From NCBI GenBank assembly GCA_031368215.1, contig JANLRD010000028.1, positions 1 through 64,000 of the forward strand: a stretch of 64,000 nt of DNA, read 5' to 3'. Of the stretch, positions 17,431 to 25,025 are shown in pieces (position 1 is the first letter of the stretch; every line of letters begins with the position of its first letter). This stretch comes from JANLQX01 sp031368215 (GTDB lineage: Bacteria > Actinomycetota > Acidimicrobiia > Acidimicrobiales > JANYDT01). The notes beneath the pieces are model-generated. The model saw only the letters and a list, made by a program, of their open reading frames with translations, did no database searches and was not told the origin of the DNA. A program made the translations under genes and the position numbers.

Positions 17431-18690
17431 TCAGAACCGGACAACGGCGACCGCTCGACGTGAACGCGCAAGAAGAAGCACGCCTCCGAGTGCGGTCACC
17501 GCTCCACCGACGACGAACGGGGCCCGTGGGCTGAAGACGTTCGACAGCCACGCAACGCTGGCGGCACCGAGTGGTGTGGTGCCCATGAACGCGATCGAGA
17601 ACAGGGCCATCACGCGTCCGAGCATCTCCGGCCTGGTCGACGTCTGCAGGATCGTCGTGGTGAGCGTGGTGAAACCGGTGGCCACGACGCCCACGGGGAA
17701 CGCCATCGCCGCCCACAGCCAGTACGAGGGCGCCAAGGCGAAGAGAACGAGCATAAGCCCGAACACCACTGCAGCCCAGGCCTGCGATCCGAGGGACGGC
17801 TTGCGCAACCACCCGATCAGCACGCCGGCGAAGAGACTGCCGACGGCACTCACGGTCTGCACCAGCGCGATGAGCCCTGAGTCCCGGGAATCCTTCGGAT
17901 CGAGTCCGAAGGTGTACTTCGACATCAGAGGCAGAACCGTCGTGAAGTTGAACGCGGCGAACCCCACCACGAACATGAGCACAAGCGCGGGACCGACGAC
18001 CGGGTCATGTCGTGCGTAGGAGAAGCCCGCTCGGACCAGGCCCTTGCGCTGCGTCGTCTTCCTGCGCTCGAACATGTCACTGCGGCGAACCAGCAGCATC
18101 GCCCAGATCAAAACCAGGTAACTGAGCGCGTTCGCATAGAAGGCGAATGCGAGGCCCGCGACAGCGGCGAGGCCGCTTGCCAATGGCGGGCCGAGGAGTC
18201 GGGCAATCGGCGGGAGCATGGCGTTCATCGACACGACGGCGCCGATGTCCTTCGGCGCAACGAGTTCCGAGAGGATCGCTTGGGCAACGGGCCGCTCGAA
18301 CACGCCGACGATGCCGAGAAGGATCGAGAACACGATCACCGTCGACTCCGTCGCCCGTCCGGTGTCCACGAGAACGCCGAGTCCGAGAGCAAGCGCCGCC
18401 GACGCAAGCGACGTCGCGATCAGGACCGTCCGATTATCGAGTCGGTCGGCGATCGTTCCTCCCCAGGACCCGAGCAGCAGCAGGGGAAGCGTCTGGAGGG
18501 CGATGATCAGGGGGACGATCGACTTGCTGTCGGAGATGCGCAGGACGAGCAGCACCTGGGCGAATCCCTGGGCGAACGTGCCGGTGTAGGAGACGGCCTG
18601 GCCGATCAGGTAGCGCCGGGTGTTGGGAGATCGCCGAACCTCCCGGCGCGTCTTCGTCGGCCGAAATCCTGGGGAGGCCACACCGTGCAT
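17431..18690 (-). CDS. MFS exporter, EntS-like
   Basis: 419 residues with about 12 hydrophobic helices. The N-terminus is basic (RREVRRSPNTRRYLIGQAVSYTGTF), then the loop 2-3 motif GTIADRLDNRTVLIAT and a helix 5 region with GPPLASGLAAVAG. This layout is shared with EntS and related MFS exporters of siderophores or drugs. The substrate is unknown. It converges on the ABC exporter operon and is followed on its 5' side by two strong hairpins. Confidence 0.88.
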   Translation of the reverse strand: MHGVASPGFRPTKTRREVRRSPNTRRYLIGQAVSYTGTFAQGFAQVLLVLRISDSKSIVPLIIALQTLPLLLLGSWGGTIADRLDNRTVLIATSLASAALALGLGVLVDTGRATESTVIVFSILLGIVGVFERPVAQAILSELVAPKDIGAVVSMNAMLPPIARLLGPPLASGLAAVAGLAFAFYANALSYLVLIWAMLLVRRSDMFERRKTTQRKGLVRAGFSYARHDPVVGPALVLMFVVGFAAFNFTTVLPLMSKYTFGLDPKDSRDSGLIALVQTVSAVGSLFAGVLIGWLRKPSLGSQAWAAVVFGLMLVLFALAPSYWLWAAMAFPVGVVATGFTTLTTTILQTSTRPEMLGRVMALFSIAFMGTTPLGAASVAWLSNVFSPRAPFVVGGAVTALGGVLLLARSRRAVAVVRF

Positions 18691-18808
18691 CTTCCCAGCA
18701 CGGCCGACCGTGGGTGAACGCAGTACGCCCCTTCGAGGCGGGTACCTCGACCGGATGAACTCGTCGAAACCGTCTTTTCGTGCCCGCTCGGGTGCGGCCC
18801 GACGCGCC

Positions 18809-18840
18809 GTCGCCCGCGCTCGGGGAAAGGCGCGGGCGAC
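18809..18840. terminator. Strong hairpin, 11-bp stem
   Basis: GTCGCCCGCGC (18809-18819) pairs perfectly with GCGCGGGCGAC (18830-18840) around a 10-base loop. It is downstream of the secreted-protein gene (minus strand) and upstream of the MFS gene. No T-tract. Its outer bases resemble the ends of the 40036/40976/54366 repeats. Confidence 0.55.
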
Positions 18841-18871
18841 AACGTGGGGGAACGGGGTCAGGTCACTCGCC

Positions 18872-18894
18872 CGTCACTCGACGAGCGAGTGACG
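18872..18894 (-). terminator. Hairpin directly after the secreted-protein stop codon
   Basis: CGTCACTCG / CGAGTGACG, a 9-bp stem with a 5-base loop, starting 3 bases beyond the TGA at 18898-18900. A second copy of the left half (GTCACTCG, 18862-18869) lies just downstream, so two alternative stems are possible. Probable terminator of the minus-strand gene. Confidence 0.6.
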
Positions 18895-18897
18895 ACG

Positions 18898-19659
18898 TCA
18901 GAACTGCTGGGTCGGAGCGGCGGCGGAACCATTACCCCGGCCACCGTCCATGCCGCGGCCACCGTCCATGCCTCGGCCGCCCATACCGGGACCATCGTGG
19001 CCGCTGCGGCCTCCGCCCATGCCCGGGCCACCGTGGCCGCGGCCACCGCCCATGCCGGGACCGTCGAAGCCACCCGTCGACGAATCGATGCGGGTCTTCA
19101 TCTCGGTCGCCTGGGCGGCCGTGATCCGGCCGGAGGTGACGGCGGCGTCGACGTCGGCCTTGGCCTGGTCCTTCTGAGCCTTGGTGTAGGCGTCAACCGT
19201 CACGCCGAGGCGAGCGGTGTACTCCGTCAGCCGCGCGGCGCGCTGGGCGTCACGCTCGGCCTGGGTCGGCTCGGTGTCGGTCGCCGGACGCAAATGGGGG
19301 ACGCGGAACCCGCGGCCGTCGCTGTCGTTGTCGATCAGCGTCTTGTAGGCGCCAGCCTGGGCGGCATTGATGGTGCCGGCAGCGAGCGCCTTGTCGACGT
19401 CGGCCTTGGCCTGGTCCTTGTCGGCCTGGGTGATCTGGGCGACGGTCACGCCGAGTCGGCTCGCGAAGGCCGCCTTGCGGGCCGCTTCGACCGCCTCACG
19501 CTCGGCCTGGGTCGGACGGGTCTTCGTGGTGGTCGGGTTGACCGTAGTGGCCGCTGTGGCGGACGTCTGGGCGAAAACGGGAGCGGCGATGCCGAGGGAA
19601 AGGGCGGCGCCGAGGCCGATTGCAGCGATGCGATTGCGACGGGAGTTCTTGGTGTTCAT
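18898..19659 (-). CDS. Secreted two-repeat protein with Gly/Met/Arg-rich tail
   Basis: 253 residues. The signal peptide is clear: basic start MNTKNSRRNR, hydrophobic core, cleavage near PVFAQT (about residue 31). Two homologous units follow, at about 47-110 and 129-190. Each has TQAER[ED]A, RLGVTV, KDQAKADVD, a [GS][RT]I[NT]AAQA turn and a final [KM]T[LR]ID. These look like helical YckD/DUF2680-type repeats. The last 60 residues are low complexity, built from GPGMGGGR-, GHDG- and GMDGGR-like units. There are no catalytic motifs; a surface, polymer- or metal-interacting role is a guess. The 5' leader holds a perfect 7-bp hairpin (19688-19706). Confidence 0.82.
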   Translation of the reverse strand: MNTKNSRRNRIAAIGLGAALSLGIAAPVFAQTSATAATTVNPTTTKTRPTQAEREAVEAARKAAFASRLGVTVAQITQADKDQAKADVDKALAAGTINAAQAGAYKTLIDNDSDGRGFRVPHLRPATDTEPTQAERDAQRAARLTEYTARLGVTVDAYTKAQKDQAKADVDAAVTSGRITAAQATEMKTRIDSSTGGFDGPGMGGGRGHGGPGMGGGRSGHDGPGMGGRGMDGGRGMDGGRGNGSAAAPTQQF

Positions 19660-19687
19660 GAGAAGAGGAGTCCTTCGGGCGGGGGAA

Positions 19688-19706
19688 GATGAGCTGGTGG
19701 CTCATC
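19688..19706 (-). promoter_or_regulatory. Leader hairpin of the secreted-protein gene
   Basis: GATGAGC / GCTCATC, a perfect 7-bp stem with a 5-base loop, about 30 bases upstream of the ATG at 19659 in the untranslated leader. It could affect mRNA stability or translation. No riboswitch family is recognised. Confidence 0.35.
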
Positions 19707-19859
19707 GCTGGTGGGTTCACCAACGGACATCACGATGACGGCCGAAGGTAAGGCGAGCGGCAACGTTCCGTAAGAAGGCGGTGAGACGTTTCCGGCTCCC
19801 GGCGGAGGCCGAGCCTTTCCGTCTGGCGCTCGGACCACTGCCGCGGCCAGGCTGAACCC

Positions 19860-20801
19860 ATGACCGATTCGATCTCCACGCGCGTCACCGACGTGCTCGG
19901 CACCCGTTACCCCATCGTCCAGGCGCCCATGGGCTGGATTGCCCGCGCCCAATTGGCCAGCGCCGTTTCGAACGCCGGTGGTCTTGGCATCATCGAAACC
20001 TCGTCGGGCGAGCTCGACGCCGTGAAGATCGAGATCGCCTAGATGCGTGACCTCACCGACAAGCCGTTCGGGGTCAACATCGCGCAGGCCTTCGTCCGCG
20101 ATCCCGGCATCGTGCAGTTTGTGATCGATCAGGGCGTCCGCTTCGTCACGACCAGCGCCGGCGATCCGACGAAGTACACCGCGCAGTTGAAAGCGGCCGG
20201 GCTCACCGTGTTCCACGTCGTCCCCACATTGGCCGGCGCCCTCAAAGCGGTCGATGCGGGCGTCGACGGACTCGTCGTCGAGGGAGGCGAGGGCGGCGGC
20301 TTCAAGAACCCGCGTGACGTTGCAACGATGGTGCTGCTGCCTCTCGTCGCCTCAAAAGTAGGTGTACCTATCATCGCTGCCGGAGGCATCATCGACGGTC
20401 GCTCCATGGCCGCCGCGTTCGCGCTCGGCGCAGAGGGCGTTCAGATGGGCACCCGCATGGTCTCCGCCGCCGAGTCACCGGTCCATCAGAACTGGAAGGA
20501 CGCCATCGTCAACGCCGCAGAGACCGACACGGTGTTCCTCAACCGACACGGTAAGCCGGGCCTGCGCGCACTGCGGACCAAGCTCAGCGAGGAGCTCGAG
20601 CGTCAAGACCAGGTCAGCCTCTCCGTCATGGGCCGCGCCCTTGATCTGTACTTCGGTGGTGACATGGAAGCGTCGCTCGCTCTCACCGGTCAGGTGGCGG
20701 GACGCATCGACAGTGTCCGCCCGGTCGCCGAGATCATCAGCGAAACCGTCGCCGAGTTCCGTAAGGTGACCGCCGAGCTGGGCGCACGTTTCGGCGGCTG
20801 A
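19860..20801 (+). pseudogene. Nitronate monooxygenase-like gene interrupted by an in-frame TAG
   Basis: The two parts are in one frame, separated only by the amber codon at 20040-20042. Part 1 (60 residues) carries the FMN-barrel start YPIVQAPMGWIA and SNAGGLGIIE. Part 2 (252 residues from ATG 20043) carries DKPFGVNIAQAF, VVEGGEGGGF, PIIAAGGIIDGRS and GAEGVQMGTRMV. Their sum, 313 codons, is the normal length for the 2-nitropropane dioxygenase/NMO family (flavin-dependent oxidation of nitronates). The stop falls in the linker before MRDLTDKPFG, where a single-base change from a Lys, Gln or Glu codon would suffice. It may be a real nonsense mutation, an assembly error, or a gene read through or restarted at ATG 20043, which has no good ribosome site. 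Confidence 0.85.
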
Positions 20802-20810
20802 CTCGGTGCA

Positions 20811-21686
20811 CTAGAAAGGCACCGACTCCGCAAGTACGGCTCGCTGGCTGAGGACCATGGCGATGATCACAAGTGCGCCGCCGACGAAACCGATGGGGGC
20901 GATCCGCTCGCCGCGCCACGCGTACGACGCCGCGGCGCCGAAAACCGGTTCGAGCGCGTAGACGATCGCCGCGATGGGAGCCGGGACGATCTGTTGCGCT
21001 CGCGTCTGCAACAACGTCGAAATCGCCACCGCGACGATGCCGAGGTACAGCAACGTGACCCAGGTTCCGGAGGGGGCATCACGAAGCGTCCGTAACTGGT
21101 CCACCGGTCCGCTGACTGCGAGCCACACCGCGCCGAGGAACCCGACCGTCAACACCTGAACGGCGGAGAGTGGTATCACCTCGTGACGCGGGGCGAAGCG
21201 TTCGAGCAGCAGCACATACGCGGCGTAGGACACCGCGCACGCCAGGATCCAGATGTCCCCCACGGAGAACCGAAGGGCACCGTCGTCCCACGACAGAAGG
21301 GAGATGCCAAAGACTGCAAGGGCGGCAGCGATGAGGACGAGACGATGCAGATGGCGGCCGAGGAATGGCAGGGCGAGTGGCACCATGATCACGTTGAGCC
21401 CGGTGATAAACGCGGCGCGTCCACTCGTCACCTTCTCGAGGCCGATCGTCTGGGTGGCATAGGACGCGAAAGCGACCGCGCCGAGAATTGACCCGTCACG
21501 CACCTTCGGCCACGTGAGGCGTCGAAGCCACGGTGACAGGACCAGCGCGGCGAAGCCGAACCGAACCGTGATGATGGTTGCTGGCTCGAGCGACCGTTCT
21601 CCAAGCGTCTTCACGAAGGGAAAGGTCGTACCCCAGATGGCCGTGACGGCGACAAGCAACAGCAACCCGTTGCGCCGCCCGATCAC
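20811..21686 (-). CDS. DMT/EamA-family transporter
   Basis: About 291 residues from GTG 21686, chosen because membrane helix 1 (NGLLLLVAVTAIWGTTFPFV) begins there. The frame stays open to 21878, but that extension is the shadow of an intergenic repeat array. Ten hydrophobic helices with the duplicated EamA pattern; motifs include a helix 1 WGTTFP signature and ALEPVFGAAASYAWRGE near the C-terminus. Metabolite exporters of this family are broad; the substrate is unknown. It diverges from the acyl-CoA dehydrogenase operon across the dyad array. Confidence 0.88.
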   Translation of the reverse strand: MIGRRNGLLLLVAVTAIWGTTFPFVKTLGERSLEPATIITVRFGFAALVLSPWLRRLTWPKVRDGSILGAVAFASYATQTIGLEKVTSGRAAFITGLNVIMVPLALPFLGRHLHRLVLIAAALAVFGISLLSWDDGALRFSVGDIWILACAVSYAAYVLLLERFAPRHEVIPLSAVQVLTVGFLGAVWLAVSGPVDQLRTLRDAPSGTWVTLLYLGIVAVAISTLLQTRAQQIVPAPIAAIVYALEPVFGAAASYAWRGERIAPIGFVGGALVIIAMVLSQRAVLAESVPF

Positions 21687-21712
21687 AAGGCCGAAACCGT
21701 AGCGCCCGTTAC

Positions 21713-21851
21713 GCCGCACATCACCCAGTTCTCGCCGCACATGGAGCCACATGTGCCGCACATCGCCGGTTTCGTCGCATATTCGGGCCGGAAAAGGTCG
21801 ATGTGCGGCACAGGTTGGTCGATGTGCGGCACGGGGTGGCGGATGTGCGGC
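21713..21851. repeat. Dyad-symmetric array of six 9-bp motifs with 21-bp period
   Basis: Three copies of GCCGCACAT begin at 21713, 21734 and 21755. Three copies of its complement ATGTGCGGC begin at 21801, 21822 and 21843. Within each half the period is exactly 21 bp (two helical turns), and the two halves are exact mirror images about base 21782. The 21-bp units share some flanking bases (consensus roughly GtcGATGTGCGGCac). The array occupies the gap between the divergent DMT-transporter and acyl-CoA dehydrogenase genes. The best reading is a cooperative operator; a cruciform-forming element is the alternative. Confidence 0.88.
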
Positions 21852-21925
21852 GAAGAGGTCGGGCGTGACAGGACGCACTGACTCGGATTTGATGCGTCTG
21901 CATTACTCCGTGAGAGACTTGTCCC

Positions 21926-23161
21926 ATGGCTATCGACTTCTCGCTCTCGCCCGAACTTGAAGAGATCCGCATTCGGGTGCGGACCTTCATCGACGCCGTT
22001 GTCAAACCCGGCGAAGCCCGGATCCACGATGACAAACTCGATGAGACCGATCGTGCGGCCTACGTCGGTGTGCTCATGGACATGCGCAAGAAGGCCTTCA
22101 AGGAGGGCCTCTGGCTCCCCCACATGCCCAAGGAATGGGGCGGCATGGGCCTCGGCCACGTGGAGTTGGCGATGGTGCAGGCCGAGTCGGCCAAGGCCAG
22201 CTACGGCCCCTGGGTACTCAACTGCCAGGCGCCCGACGAAGGCAACATGCACACCCTTCTCCACTGGGGCACCGACGAGCAGAGGGAGAAGTACCTCCGG
22301 CCGCTGTGCGAGGGCAAGGCGCAATCGTGCTTCGCCATGACCGAGCCGGAGGTGGCCGGGTCCGATCCCACGCTCATCCGCACGATCGCTGTTCCCGACG
22401 GAGATGAGTGGGTGATCAACGGACACAAGTGGTTCATCTCCGGCGCCCAGCGAGCGAAGTTCGCAATCCTCATCGCCCGCACCGAGGACGACCCGGATCT
22501 TCCCCAAGCTGCCAACACCGCGTTCATCGTCGACATCCCGAGCGAGGGATGGATCAACAAGCGTCAGATCTCCACCATGCACGGTTCGACCGGACACAAC
22601 GAGATCGTCATCGAGGACCTACGCGTGCATAAGGACCAGATGCTCGGCGGACGCGGGCAGGGTCACCTGCTCGGTCAGTACCGCCTCGGTCCGGCCCGCC
22701 TCGCGCACTGCATGCGCTGGATCAGCCAGGCGGAGACCGCACTCGACATGATGGTCGCTCGCTCGCTCGATCGCTTCAGCCATGGCTCGATCCTGGCCGA
22801 GAAGCAGGGCGTGCAATGGATGATCGCCGACTCTGCGATGGAGCTCTACCAGGCCAAGCTCATGGTCCTCCATGCCGCGTACAAGATCGACCGCAAGGAG
22901 GACTTCAAGTCCGAGGTGTCGATGGCCAAGCACTTTGTCGCGAACGCGCTCAACCGGATCATCGACCGATCGATCCAGGTGCACGGCGCGCTCGGATACT
23001 CCAACGACACGCCGCTTGCGCACATGTACCAGCAGGCCCGGTGGGCGCGCTTCGCCGATGGAGCCGACGAGATCCATCAGATGCGCATCGCCGAACGCAC
23101 GATCGCCGCCTACCGCGACCACGGCACCACGAAAGCCGCGACCGGCAACCTTCCGGTCTGA
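21926..23161 (+). CDS. Acyl-CoA dehydrogenase, ACAD10/11-like
   Basis: 411 residues from ATG 21926. Flavoenzyme that introduces an alpha-beta double bond into acyl-CoA. Typical blocks: N-terminal helical domain, FAD-binding CFAMTEPEVAGSDPT, middle-domain WVINGHKWFISGA, and C-terminal QVHGALGYSNDTPLAHMYQQAR with GADEIHQMRIAE. The latter and the neighbouring phosphotransferase gene match the ACAD10/11 arrangement, in which an APH-like kinase domain is joined to such a dehydrogenase; those enzymes handle 4-hydroxyacyl-CoAs after phosphorylation. First gene of a run with phosphotransferase, TetR, amidohydrolase and MFS genes. Confidence 0.93.
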   Translation: MAIDFSLSPELEEIRIRVRTFIDAVVKPGEARIHDDKLDETDRAAYVGVLMDMRKKAFKEGLWLPHMPKEWGGMGLGHVELAMVQAESAKASYGPWVLNCQAPDEGNMHTLLHWGTDEQREKYLRPLCEGKAQSCFAMTEPEVAGSDPTLIRTIAVPDGDEWVINGHKWFISGAQRAKFAILIARTEDDPDLPQAANTAFIVDIPSEGWINKRQISTMHGSTGHNEIVIEDLRVHKDQMLGGRGQGHLLGQYRLGPARLAHCMRWISQAETALDMMVARSLDRFSHGSILAEKQGVQWMIADSAMELYQAKLMVLHAAYKIDRKEDFKSEVSMAKHFVANALNRIIDRSIQVHGALGYSNDTPLAHMYQQARWARFADGADEIHQMRIAERTIAAYRDHGTTKAATGNLPV

Positions 23162-23170
23162 GACCGGGCG

Positions 23171-24205
23171 ATGACCGAGGTTCCCGTCGACATCGAGAGG
23201 CTCACCGCGTGGCTCGACGCTCGCGCGCTGGGATCCGGAGAGGTTGCGCTCACTGCCCTGGGTGGTGGCACACAGAACGTGATGGCACTGATCCAGCGGA
23301 CCGGCTTTGAAGCGGTCCTCCGCCATCCCCCGCCGTACAAGAGGGCCAACTCCGACGAGACCATGCGCCGAGAAGCCACGGTTCTCCGCGCGCTTATCAA
23401 CACCGACGTTCCTCATCCTCGGCTCATTGCCGACGAGCCGTCGCTCGAAGTGCTGGGGTCGGCGTTTTACATCATGGAACCGGTTCACGGCTTCACTCCG
23501 ACGCTCGTTCTCCCTGACGGGTATGGCGATCCCGCATGGAAGCACGCCATGGGCCTCTCGATGGCCGATGGTATCGCTGCGCTCGGCTGCGTCGACCACG
23601 TGCGCGTGGGGCTCGGGTCGCTCGGCCGCGCCGACGGCTGGCTCGAACGACAGGTTGACCGATGGCTCGCCCATCTCGTCTCCTACGAGGGCACGCCAAA
23701 CTACCCCGGCCACGAGATCCCCAACCTCACCGAAGTGAGCGACTGGCTCGATGCCCATCGCCCGACATCGTGGAAGCCGGGGATCATCCACGGAGACTTC
23801 CACTTCGGCAACGTGATGTTCCGCTATGACCAACCGGCTCTCGCCGCGATCGTCGACTGGGAGCTCGCCACGATCGGCGACCCGCTGCTCGATCTCGGCG
23901 CGCTCCTCGCCACGTTCCCGACGGGCGGCTCCGGGGTGTCGGTGATCGATCCGACCGGCCTGCCGACCCGCGGCGAGCTGATCGATCGCTACATCGAGAA
24001 GACCGCCGGTTCGGGACGTGAAGTGACTGCCGAACTTGCCACCTGGTACCAAGTGCTCGCGGGGTACCGGTTGGGCATCATTCTCGAAGGGACAAACGCC
24101 CGCGCCTACGCCGGACACGCTCCCCGCGAGATCGGCGACATGCTCCACGCCACCACGCTGTCGCTGTTCCGCTCAGCCGCGGAACTGATCGCGACGGGTC
24201 CATGA
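23171..24205 (+). CDS. APH-fold phosphotransferase, partner of the acyl-CoA dehydrogenase
   Basis: 344 residues, starting 9 bases after the dehydrogenase stop. Kinase-like motifs: Gly-rich LGGGTQNVMALI, Brenner-type catalytic IIHGDFHFGNVMF (Asp and Asn), and metal-binding AAIVDWELATIGDPLLDLG. In animals and some bacteria this domain is fused or linked to ACAD10/11, where it phosphorylates 4-hydroxyacyl-CoA before dehydrogenation. It is therefore more likely a lipid-metabolism kinase than an antibiotic-resistance enzyme. Its stop overlaps the TetR start by 4 bases. Confidence 0.9.
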   Translation: MTEVPVDIERLTAWLDARALGSGEVALTALGGGTQNVMALIQRTGFEAVLRHPPPYKRANSDETMRREATVLRALINTDVPHPRLIADEPSLEVLGSAFYIMEPVHGFTPTLVLPDGYGDPAWKHAMGLSMADGIAALGCVDHVRVGLGSLGRADGWLERQVDRWLAHLVSYEGTPNYPGHEIPNLTEVSDWLDAHRPTSWKPGIIHGDFHFGNVMFRYDQPALAAIVDWELATIGDPLLDLGALLATFPTGGSGVSVIDPTGLPTRGELIDRYIEKTAGSGREVTAELATWYQVLAGYRLGIILEGTNARAYAGHAPREIGDMLHATTLSLFRSAAELIATGP

Positions 24206-24927
24206 CCGCCCAGGTCCTCCGTCTTCCGACGGAGCTGTCCACCCGTGACCGCCTCGTCGATGCTGCGGAGCGACTGTTCGCCGAACGCGGCATCGAGGCG
24301 GTGTCCCTCCGCGAGATCACCCGCGAGTCCGGTGCCCGCAACGCGATCGCCGCGCAGTACCACTTCGAGGACCGCGCCGGCCTGGTGCGGGCGATCATGG
24401 CCCGCCACCTTCCCGACGTGAACGCCCGACGACACGCGCTCCTCGACGCCTATGAGGCGTCGTCGTCGAGCGACCCGAGGGAACTCGCCGCGGCCTACCT
24501 CCGTCCCTTCGCTCCAAAGCTCGAGACGGGCTCGGGCCGGGCGTTTCTGGTCGTCCATGCAGATGTCCTCAACCGGCCCGACCCCCGCGTGTCCGCGTCG
24601 ACACTCGACGATCCAACCGACTCGACGTATCGCTGGCGTGCCCTCGTCGGCGCCCACCTCGACAAGACGTCGCTCGACCTCCACCGGCGGTTCACGGCGG
24701 TGCTGCATGCTGCGGTCGAACTCGCTCGCCGTGCCAAGGACGAACGTCAGGTCGACAACCGACTCTTCATAAGTTCACTGATTGATGTCGTGGCGGCGAT
24801 TCTGACGACGACGCCATCGGCGGAGACCACCCGCTTGCTCGCTCAACGTCCGGCCGACAAGCCGCCCCGGGTGCGCGGTGCCGATCCTCGCCACCCCAGT
24901 CACGACCCCGACCAACCCGGCAGCTGA
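24202..24927 (+). CDS. TetR-family regulator
   Basis: 241 residues. The N-terminal helix-turn-helix is at about 12-58 (TRDRLVDAAERLFAERGIEAVSLREITRESGARN, AAQYHFEDRAGLV). The helical C-terminal domain is divergent, as usual. It is coupled to the phosphotransferase (ATGA overlap) and probably regulates this operon. It is the best in-window candidate to bind the 21713-21851 array, though TetR operators are usually simple palindromes. Confidence 0.92.
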   Translation: MTAQVLRLPTELSTRDRLVDAAERLFAERGIEAVSLREITRESGARNAIAAQYHFEDRAGLVRAIMARHLPDVNARRHALLDAYEASSSSDPRELAAAYLRPFAPKLETGSGRAFLVVHADVLNRPDPRVSASTLDDPTDSTYRWRALVGAHLDKTSLDLHRRFTAVLHAAVELARRAKDERQVDNRLFISSLIDVVAAILTTTPSAETTRLLAQRPADKPPRVRGADPRHPSHDPDQPGS

Positions 24928-24932
24928 CTCTG

Positions 24933-24980
24933 TTTTCTGGCGCTGCGCCTCTCCGCTGCGCTCCAACTGCTCGCAACACC
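24933..24980 (+). repeat. GC-rich intergenic repeat, copy A
   Basis: Begins TTTTCTGGCGCTGCGCC and ends CTGCTCGCAACACC, right after the TetR stop. It aligns over almost its full length with 58957-59002 (copy B) and, on the other strand, with 37936-37970 (copy C). Confidence 0.65.
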
Positions 24981-25025
24981 GGACTACCACCACTCCTCTC
25001 CACCGACGCAAACCTCGAGGCAACG

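Noticed and set aside
18691..18897. A tRNA or other structured RNA gene between the MFS and secreted-protein genes
   Set aside because: Only two simple hairpins are found; no cloverleaf, acceptor stem or CCA-adjacent pattern could be traced.
19860..20801. The amber codon as a programmed pyrrolysine or selenocysteine site
   Set aside because: TAG does not specify selenocysteine, there is no sign of a pyrrolysine system, and the position is a surface linker and not a catalytic site. Mutation or sequence error is simpler.
21687..21878. An N-terminal extension of the DMT transporter rich in His and Cys
   Set aside because: The extra residues come entirely from translating the six-copy DNA motif array. 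The first membrane helix and a GTG start at 21686 give the normal family length.
23171..24205. Aminoglycoside resistance gene
   Set aside because: The APH fold is shared by many small-molecule kinases. The adjacent ACAD10/11-like dehydrogenase points to lipid metabolism.
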